A DNA stretch of 6,607 bases from an uncultured Deinococcales bacterium. Its GTDB lineage: Bacteria; Deinococcota; Deinococci; Deinococcales; Trueperaceae. The notes beneath the pieces were generated by a model that made no database searches, was not told the origin of the DNA, and was given only the letters and a program-made list of their open reading frames with translations. Positions 1 to 4,446 of this stretch are shown here, one piece after another. The stretch lies in NCBI GenBank assembly GCA_937934635.1, contig CALGZD010000239.1, positions 1 through 6,607 of the forward strand, read 5' to 3'. The position numbers and the translations under genes are program-made. The stretch's first letter is position 1; each line of letters starts with the position of its first letter.

Positions 1-347
1 GATGTAAAAAGTACAGTAGACAATAATGATTAGTTTAAAATTTGTTTTATAGTTGTACTCTACTAGTATCATATCAAGACTGAATTGATGAATACTTTTA
101 CCTTTGTCATTAAATACACCCCAACCTTATTTTAGATAAAGTAAGGAGCTATTGAAAACATAAGTACGTAGGCAAAACTAAATTATATATCTTGAATATA
201 TACTAAACCTGTACAGGACGGCATATCTAGCACATTAAGACTTAGGGTTTAGTGAAACATAATTTTGACCTGGTACTTACATCATTTTACATAGCGTTTC
301 CACGTAATGTTGACCCATGCTAAATGAGTTCATTCCTACTCGTTACG

Positions 348-394
348 AAGCTCGTCGATTAACTGACTTAGGTCAGTTAATCGTGGAAGAGCTT
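348..394. repeat. Long inverted repeat / hairpin upstream of the cyclase gene
   Basis: Positions 356-367 (CGATTAACTGAC) and 372-383 (GTCAGTTAATCG) are perfect 12-bp reverse complements around a four-base loop TTAG. After an asymmetric internal loop (354-355 against 384-388), a second 6-bp stem, AAGCTC at 348-353 with GAGCTT at 389-394, extends the structure. No T-tract follows on either strand, so it is not a standard intrinsic terminator. It ends about five bases before a TTGACG -35-like box, which makes an operator for a dimeric regulator a reasonable inference. It could also be a structured RNA or a dispersed palindromic repeat. Confidence 0.8.
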
Positions 395-398
395 ACAG

Positions 399-425
399 TT
401 GACGCAATACTAGTTTTAGAATAAT
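399..425 (+). promoter_or_regulatory. Possible sigma-70-type promoter for the cyclase gene
   Basis: TTGACG at 399-404 matches five of six bases of the -35 consensus. AATAAT at 420-425 matches five of six of the -10 consensus, with a short 15-bp spacer. An alternative -10, TAATTC at 422-427, gives a 17-bp spacer but a poorer match. Transcription would begin near 432, giving a leader of roughly 45 bases before the ATG at 477. In DNA this AT-rich, chance matches are common. Confidence 0.3.
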
Positions 426-476
426 TCTTTTGTCTTTAAATGTAATTTTAGTTTAGTAGTAACTTTGGTAGCAATA

Positions 477-2129
477 ATGAATCTGACTGATACTCAATCA
501 CTAACAACTGGAACATATGCTGATACAGCAGTAATGATGTCCTTGGGGTATCACAAGACCTTTCAAAACGGTACTAATTGTTTTGAAGATGGTGACTATG
601 ATAATGCAATTACACATTTTCTTGAGGCTTTGGACTTAACTGTTGAACATCGTCGCAAGGACTTTCAACTACTTTGTCATGATCAGTTATCGCATTGTTA
701 TTTTCGGAAGTATGAATTTGACTCGATGCTTAATCATGCGACAGAAGCATATAGGCTTAGTAGAGTTTTGGAAAGCAGTGACTTAAAAGTTACTGCTCTA
801 AATCGTATTGGTATTGCCTATGGTTCTTTTGGTATCAATGAAGAAGCACTCAAATACTTCCTTGAAAGTGTGGCTTTAGCCGAAAAAAATAACCACCAAG
901 ATTTATCTATTATATATAACAATATTAGTGTCATATATCATCATTTGGGTAATTTGTATGGATCGCTCCCTTATTTGGAAAAGGGATTAGAACTTGCAAT
1001 TAAAAGCGATCAAAAGTCTCACCAGTTAACTTGCCTATGCAACTTTGGAGAGCGCTATACCGAGCTAGGACGATATAAAGAGGCGTTACAGTACTTGCGT
1101 CAAGCATTAACATTGGTTAAGACCTTTGACGAGTCAAATATCATTATTGTAACCATTTATGAAAATATAGGTGATTGTTTATATCAACAAGAGAAGCTCG
1201 AGCTAGCGATTAAAAGCTATCACATGGGGTTACGTGAATTGCAATTGCGACCAAACAATCATTTAAAGTCGGAGATTCTTTTCAGTCTTTCAAAAGCCTA
1301 TACCAAAAGGGGAGAGTTAGCTGTAGCAGCAAAACATCTTGAGATTGCGCTTTCTTGTGCAAATACAAGTAATAATCTCAAAACTAAATTTGCAATCCAT
1401 AAAGCTTTAAGTGATATTTATAAAAGTAGCGGAGATTTTAAAAAAGCGTTGTATCATTTTGAGGATTTTCATAATACGCGTGAGATGGTACATGATGAAG
1501 ATGCAAAAAATCGTCTTCAAGGTATGATGCTTAAATTTGATGTAGAGCGTGTACAAAAAGAAAAGGAACTAGCCGAAAAAGAGCAAGAGTTAGCTGAACT
1601 TAAATATGTTGAATTAGCTGAATTAAATGAAAAACTTGATAAGTTGAGTAAGTTGGATTCACTTACACAGGTTAGTAATCGAAGGCATTTAAATGATTAT
1701 CTTTCATCTGAATATTTCAAGGCGAAAGAGTTATATCGTTCGATTAGTGTAATAATGTGTGATGTAGATTTCTTTAAAAGAATAAATGATAAGTATTCAC
1801 ATGCTGTTGGCGATTCAGTCCTAGTTAGCATAGCCAAACTTTTCAAAGAAAATATGCGGCAAGATGATTTAGTAGCTCGATATGGTGGTGAAGAATTCGC
1901 AATCGTTTTTCCACAGGTAAAGCTGCCCAATGCAATCAAAATAGCAGAAAAGTTAAGAAGCCTTGTTGAGCAGTATCCGTGGCATACTATTCAAGAAGGT
2001 TTAAAAGTGACCATAAGCATAGGTGTGGCTAGCGGTACTAAATTTCCTACTTATGAGAAGCTATTAGCACAAGCTGACGCTAAACTATATGAGGCAAAAG
2101 AAAATGGCAGAAATCAAGTAAAACATTAA
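477..2129 (+). CDS. Cytosolic TPR-repeat diguanylate cyclase (GGDEF domain)
   Basis: Predicted to make cyclic di-GMP from two GTP. The 550-residue protein has no signal peptide or membrane segment. Residues ~25-335 hold about eight TPR helix pairs at ~40-residue spacing, a likely protein- or ligand-sensing platform. A charged heptad-like coiled coil (~344-391) leads into the GGDEF domain (~390-548). Catalytic features look intact: metal-binding DVDFFK (Asp429), Asn437, GGEEF at 470-474, and SIGVASG and ENGRNQ near the end. RQDD at 461-464, exactly five residues before GGEEF, is a product-inhibition I-site. No EAL or HD-GYP domain follows. Start choice: the frame opens with TTG at 465 (four residues longer), but ATG at 477 is preferred; neither has a Shine-Dalgarno sequence. 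It stands alone, with long gaps on both sides, so its partner is unknown. TPR-GGDEF proteins of this type are known in Deinococcus and other bacteria; the signal sensed cannot be read from the sequence. Confidence 0.95.
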   Translation: MNLTDTQSLTTGTYADTAVMMSLGYHKTFQNGTNCFEDGDYDNAITHFLEALDLTVEHRRKDFQLLCHDQLSHCYFRKYEFDSMLNHATEAYRLSRVLESSDLKVTALNRIGIAYGSFGINEEALKYFLESVALAEKNNHQDLSIIYNNISVIYHHLGNLYGSLPYLEKGLELAIKSDQKSHQLTCLCNFGERYTELGRYKEALQYLRQALTLVKTFDESNIIIVTIYENIGDCLYQQEKLELAIKSYHMGLRELQLRPNNHLKSEILFSLSKAYTKRGELAVAAKHLEIALSCANTSNNLKTKFAIHKALSDIYKSSGDFKKALYHFEDFHNTREMVHDEDAKNRLQGMMLKFDVERVQKEKELAEKEQELAELKYVELAELNEKLDKLSKLDSLTQVSNRRHLNDYLSSEYFKAKELYRSISVIMCDVDFFKRINDKYSHAVGDSVLVSIAKLFKENMRQDDLVARYGGEEFAIVFPQVKLPNAIKIAEKLRSLVEQYPWHTIQEGLKVTISIGVASGTKFPTYEKLLAQADAKLYEAKENGRNQVKH

Positions 2130-2395
2130 TGAAACACTGAAATAACAATGGTTAGGACAAGTATTACAACTGAAATTTATCTAGCTCTTTAAGGTGATTT
2201 GCGTCTGTGACGACGTTTCTGGTTAATTAGGCTATTTGGATGTAAAATATACTCGAATTTAATTCAACTTAGCCCCGACCCTAATTTGCAAAAAAGTCTT
2301 CTGTATAACTAGAAAGCCTTATTTCACAAGAATTACTGAACTCAAAAGCTGTCCTAACCATTGAAATAAAACATTCAAGTGAAACACTGAAATAA
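2119..2395. repeat. 14-bp inverted repeat bracketed by imperfect direct repeats
   Basis: CAATGGTTAGGACA at 2146-2159 is the exact reverse complement of TGTCCTAACCATTG at 2350-2363. Outside the arms lie matching direct copies: 2119-2145 and 2367-2395 both read TAAAACATT, then a short variable bit, then the identical 15-mer GAAACACTGAAATAA (2131-2145 and 2381-2395). The left copy includes the last codons and stop of the cyclase gene. The layout resembles a small non-autonomous element with flanking duplications. However, the direct copies are long and differ by small indels, and the interior encodes nothing, so local duplication and inversion is an equal alternative. Confidence 0.6.
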
Positions 2396-2404
2396 AACAC
2401 GACG

Positions 2405-2462
2405 ATGAAATACTGAAAAAATACTGAAGAAATACTGAAGAAATACTGCAATGAAACACTGA
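2405..2462. repeat. Phased 11-bp direct repeats upstream of carA
   Basis: TACTG begins at 2411, 2422, 2433 and 2444, an exact 11-bp spacing. The unit is about GAAATACTGAA: the third copy matches it exactly, the others vary slightly, and the fourth ends in GCA. Diverged CACTG units flank the array at 2385 and 2457. About one helical turn per unit would put every copy on the same DNA face, as in cooperative activator sites. It also puts an A-run in phase, which can bend DNA. Replication slippage is the simpler explanation. The array ends about 125 bases before the carA start. Confidence 0.75.
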
Positions 2463-2512
2463 GTAGAACTAATCTTTGGTTAATGTTTGAAATAATACGT
2501 ACAAAAGACAAA

Positions 2513-2538
2513 TTTCTTCGAAGTATTTCTTTGAAGTA
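2513..2538. repeat. 13-bp tandem duplication just upstream of carA
   Basis: TTTCTTCGAAGTA (2513-2525) is followed directly by TTTCTTTGAAGTA (2526-2538), one mismatch in 13. A partial third copy, GAAGTATTCT, follows. The first unit contains the perfect palindrome CTTCGAAG (2516-2523). It lies 50-75 bases before the carA start, where an operator or upstream promoter element could sit, but it may simply be a slippage product. Confidence 0.7.
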
Positions 2539-2567
2539 GAAGTATTCTGCACTAGTCCATTAAAAAA

Positions 2568-2581
2568 TAACTTGTTATGGT
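2568..2581 (+). promoter_or_regulatory. Possible -10 element(s) for a leaderless or near-leaderless carA mRNA
   Basis: Two hexamers fit the TANNNT pattern: TAACTT at 2568-2573 and TATGGT at 2576-2581. The second ends seven bases before the ATG at 2589, the spacing expected for an mRNA that starts at its own start codon, an arrangement common in Deinococcota. There is no Shine-Dalgarno sequence before either candidate carA start. No good -35 box is visible at the right distance, so this stays tentative. Confidence 0.3.
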
Positions 2582-2588
2582 ATTTGCC

Positions 2589-3722
2589 ATGCAACTACTT
2601 AGTAAACCACCTGCAACACTTGCACTTGAAGATGGCACAGTTTATTACGGCTATGCTTTTGGTTATGCAGGTAAGAGCTTAGGCGAGGTCGTTTTTAATA
2701 CCTCAATGACTGGATATCAGGAAATTCTTACTGATCCTAGTTATAACGGACAAATTGTAACGATGACATATCCACACATTGGTAACTATGGTGTGAGTGT
2801 TTATGATATGGAATCAAATCAACCCTATGCACGTGGCTTTATTGTACGTGAATTCAGTCGTTCGAAAAGTAATTTTCGAGCTAATCAAGATTTACAAAGT
2901 TTTATGGAGCAATATCGGATTGTTGGTATTGAAGGTATAGATACTAGAGCCCTGACAAGACGTTTGCGAGCAGGCGGTGTTGTTAAAGGTTTGATTTATC
3001 ATGGACAGACGGATAAAGCCTTAGAGTCTGAGTTAGTCGAAGAAGTAAAAAGTTATCCAGATATAGATGGGCGTGACATGACACCAGAGGTCACCACGCC
3101 ATTGCCTTATGCTCGTCCTCGTTTTGAAGATCATCCACGCGTGGTAGTCATGGATTTTGGTATCAAGCACTCGATTGTTTACAAGCTCGAGCAAGCAGGC
3201 GCAGAAGTCATTGTCGTACCAGCAAAAACGTCCCCTGCACAAATCATGGCCTTAGATCCACAAGGTTTAGTTTTGTCAAATGGTCCAGGTGATCCTGATG
3301 GACCTAAATATGCACATGATGCTGCCTGGCAAATGCTTGGTTTATTGCCAACTTATGGTATTTGCTTGGGTCACCAGATTTTAGGCTTAGCAGTGGGTGG
3401 AAAAACCTTTAAGCTAAAGCATGGTCATCATGGTGCAAATACACCTGTGAAGAACTTGCTGACAGGTGAAGTGGAAATTACAAGTCAGAACCATAACTAT
3501 GCTGTAGACATAGAGAGTATGCCTAAAGGGCAGTTTGAAGCTACACACATCAACCTCAATGACGGTACTTTAGAAGGTATGAAACATGTTCGTTATCCTG
3601 TTTTTAGCGTGCAGTATCATCCAGAAGCTAGCCCAGGACCACATGATGCAAGCTACTTATTTAACCGTTTTATTGAAGAGGTTAAACGCTTTTCTAATGT
3701 TGATGGTTTGGTTGTCCAATAA
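2589..3722 (+). CDS. carA: Carbamoyl-phosphate synthase, small (glutaminase) subunit
   Basis: Hydrolyses glutamine and channels ammonia to CarB, which makes carbamoyl phosphate for pyrimidine and arginine synthesis; cytosolic. The N-terminal domain starts at LALEDGT and carries the family stretch with NTSMTGYQE and TDPSYNGQ (from ~37). The class I glutamine amidotransferase domain (~184-372) has the nucleophile in GICLGHQ (Cys259) and the His344/Glu346 pair in YHPEASPGP. The Cys-His distance (85) is nearly that of the E. coli enzyme. Length is 377 residues from ATG 2589, against 382 in E. coli, so it is complete. An ATG at 2577 would add four residues. I prefer 2589 because the shorter N-terminus fits the family better and a -10-like TATGGT overlaps the upstream ATG; neither start has a Shine-Dalgarno sequence. 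By memory it is most like Deinococcus CarA. No carB follows; the partner must be encoded elsewhere. I see no PyrR-type leader. Confidence 0.97.
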   Translation: MQLLSKPPATLALEDGTVYYGYAFGYAGKSLGEVVFNTSMTGYQEILTDPSYNGQIVTMTYPHIGNYGVSVYDMESNQPYARGFIVREFSRSKSNFRANQDLQSFMEQYRIVGIEGIDTRALTRRLRAGGVVKGLIYHGQTDKALESELVEEVKSYPDIDGRDMTPEVTTPLPYARPRFEDHPRVVVMDFGIKHSIVYKLEQAGAEVIVVPAKTSPAQIMALDPQGLVLSNGPGDPDGPKYAHDAAWQMLGLLPTYGICLGHQILGLAVGGKTFKLKHGHHGANTPVKNLLTGEVEITSQNHNYAVDIESMPKGQFEATHINLNDGTLEGMKHVRYPVFSVQYHPEASPGPHDASYLFNRFIEEVKRFSNVDGLVVQ

Positions 3723-3730
3723 AGTTAGTA

Positions 3731-3770
3731 CTAGATAGATTGGAGTGTCTAGAATAGTTGTGTTTTTCTT
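3731..3770 (+). terminator. Weak candidate terminator after carA
   Basis: CTAGATA (3731-3737) can pair with TGTCTAG (3746-3752), seven pairs including one G-T, around an eight-base loop. A T-rich stretch, TGTTTTTCTT, follows at 3761-3770. The stem is AU-rich and the T-tract begins about ten bases too late for a textbook intrinsic terminator. The position, nine bases after the stop codon, is the main point in its favour. Confidence 0.25.
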
Positions 3771-3881
3771 GTGTATTCTTTTGTGCTTTTCTCGTGCTTT
3801 TTTAAAAGCGCCAAACAAGTAATTATACACAGTGAATGAATAAAAATGCATCGTTTCAAATATTCTAATTCTATTGCTTTA

Positions 3882-3901
3882 TCTTGTTCTGTCTTGTTCT
3901 G
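3882..3901. repeat. Perfect 10-bp tandem duplication
   Basis: TCTTGTTCTG occurs twice with no gap, at 3882-3891 and 3892-3901. It lies in non-coding DNA and looks like a recent slippage duplication. Confidence 0.85.
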
Positions 3902-4042
3902 ATAGATTTTAAAGGGCTTTACAGGTGAGTAAAAAATAGGTTAGAGTGTGAGTCGAATTTAACGTCAATTTTATTGGGTGTGGTTCATAGAACATTGAAA
4001 CATATTGAATTGGAAGAACACCTTTAAGTTACCTATACTCTT

Positions 4043-4108
4043 ATGTGAGAGCGCAGTAGATATGTTGAGAGTACATTTGACAGTACAATGTCATGTAAGA
4101 GCACAGTA
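4043..4108. repeat. Three imperfect copies of a ~16-bp motif with an internal hairpin
   Basis: ATGTGAGAGCGCAGTA (4043-4058) and ATGTAAGAGCACAGTA (4093-4108) agree at 14 of 16 positions. A weaker third copy, ATGTTGAGAGTACA, lies between them (4062-4075). Between the second and third copies, TGACA (4078-4082) pairs with TGTCA (4089-4093), and TACA (4072-4075) with TGTA (4094-4097), forming a small hairpin with a two-base bulge. TTGACA at 4077-4082 looks like a -35 box, but no -10 lies at the right distance. Confidence 0.6.
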
Positions 4109-4251
4109 CCTTCTGAAGGGAATTTCTTGTTCGAAGTCTTTTTTCAAGGTTACCTTTGGTTGAAATAATTATACATCATCGTTAATTAGGGATGTTAATT
4201 AAGCATTATTAAAGGTTGTTTGAATCTAAACAGTTCATTTTAGGTGTTTTA

Positions 4252-4283
4252 ACTAGAATGAGAATTTACTAGAATGAGAATTT
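4252..4283. repeat. Perfect 16-bp tandem duplication
   Basis: ACTAGAATGAGAATTT occurs at 4252-4267 and again at 4268-4283 with no mismatch and no gap. It is non-coding and lies about 165 bases before the peptidase gene. The absence of mismatches suggests a recent event or strong conservation. Confidence 0.9.
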
Positions 4284-4327
4284 TCCAAGTTTTTTTGTTC
4301 TTCATATTTTAAGTTTATGTATGTATT

Positions 4328-4356
4328 TTGATTGAATATCAGGTCATAGATAGATT
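4328..4356 (+). promoter_or_regulatory. Possible promoter for the LysM-M23 peptidase gene
   Basis: TTGATT (4328-4333) and TAGATT (4351-4356) are separated by 17 bp; each matches four of six consensus bases. Transcription would start near 4363, leaving a leader of about 84 bases that includes the ribosome binding site. The match is modest for AT-rich DNA. Confidence 0.3.
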
Positions 4357-4432
4357 TGATTAGGGAAACTGAAATTAATAGTAGTTATTTCAGAATCAAA
4401 GCTGTCTTTTTATGTATAGAAGTAGTGTTAGT

Positions 4433-4439
4433 GAGGTGA
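4433..4439 (+). promoter_or_regulatory. Strong Shine-Dalgarno site that fixes a TTG start
   Basis: GAGGTGA is a seven-base match to the complement of the usual 16S rRNA 3' end. It is followed by a seven-base spacer and then TTG at 4447. An in-frame stop at 4432-4434 closes the frame upstream, and no other ATG, GTG or TTG occurs before the hydrophobic signal segment. The TTG is therefore almost certainly the start codon. Confidence 0.85.
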
Positions 4440-4446
4440 ACAGGTC

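Larger units (their letters stand above)
1..476. other. Non-coding region upstream of the diguanylate cyclase gene
   Basis: I find no credible gene here on either strand; the reading frames are very short and interrupted. It is AT-rich and holds a perfect 10-bp palindrome CCTGTACAGG at 208-217, an AT-only 7-bp inverted repeat at 184-190/196-202, the strong hairpin at 348-394 and a possible promoter at 399-425. The AAGGAG-like string near 142-147 precedes only a three-codon frame and is not taken as a ribosome binding site. The upstream neighbour lies outside the window. Confidence 0.75.
2130..2588. other. Repeat-rich non-coding region between the cyclase gene and carA
   Basis: About 460 bases without a credible gene. 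ACTGAA occurs seven times between 2136 and 2439, in four cases inside a longer GAAA(C/T)ACTGAA context. A 14-bp inverted repeat spans 2146-2363 with similar sequences just outside each arm. Four units sit at exact 11-bp spacing (2411-2448), and a 13-bp near-perfect tandem duplication lies at 2513-2538. The minus-strand frame over 2281-2511 is rich in Phe, Ser, Val and Ile because it reads through these repeats, so I do not call it a gene. The region should contain the carA promoter, but no good -35/-10 pair stands out. Confidence 0.75.
3723..4446. other. Long non-coding gap between carA and the peptidase gene
   Basis: A 724-base stretch with no credible gene on either strand. It starts with a T-rich tract (about 3760-3803). 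It then carries a 10-bp tandem duplication (3882-3901), three imperfect copies of a 16-bp motif with a small hairpin (4043-4108), GTTAATTA twice (4181-4188, 4194-4201) and a perfect 16-bp tandem duplication (4252-4283). A possible promoter lies at 4328-4356 and a strong ribosome binding site at 4433-4439. The minus-strand frame at 3657-3851 overlaps the end of carA and looks random. A small RNA cannot be excluded, but nothing positive supports one. Confidence 0.7.

Noticed and set aside
184..202. AT-only inverted repeat TATATAT/ATATATA
   Set aside because: Low complexity; expected by chance in DNA this AT-rich.
1697..1939. Minus-strand 80-codon open frame inside the cyclase gene
   Set aside because: It lies wholly opposite the conserved GGDEF domain and its translation shows no recognisable features; a shadow frame.
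2201..2220. Small hairpin CGTC/GACG followed by TTTCT as a terminator for the cyclase gene
   Set aside because: Only four or five pairs and three consecutive T's; too weak to call.
2281..2511. Minus-strand 76-codon frame, Phe/Ser/Val/Ile-rich, hinting at a small membrane protein
   Set aside because: Its hydrophobic look comes from reading the ACTGAA-type repeats on the reverse strand; no credible ribosome site or family resemblance.
3033..3242. Minus-strand 69-codon frame inside carA
   Set aside because: Opposite strand of a conserved enzyme gene, with random-looking composition.
3794..3811. Hairpin GTGCTTT/AAAGCGC after carA as an intrinsic terminator
   Set aside because: Seven pairs exist, but no T-tract follows on either strand.
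3657..3851. Minus-strand 64-codon frame across the carA 3' end
   Set aside because: Overlaps conserved carA codons and the T-rich tract; no ribosome site or recognisable motif.
3847..3903. 18-codon plus-strand frame beginning ATGCATCGT
   Set aside because: No ribosome binding site and no recognisable peptide; its end lies in the tandem TCTTGTTCTG repeat.
4077..4082. Consensus TTGACA as a promoter -35 box in the gap
   Set aside because: No -10-like hexamer lies 15-19 bases downstream, and the box is part of a hairpin arm.
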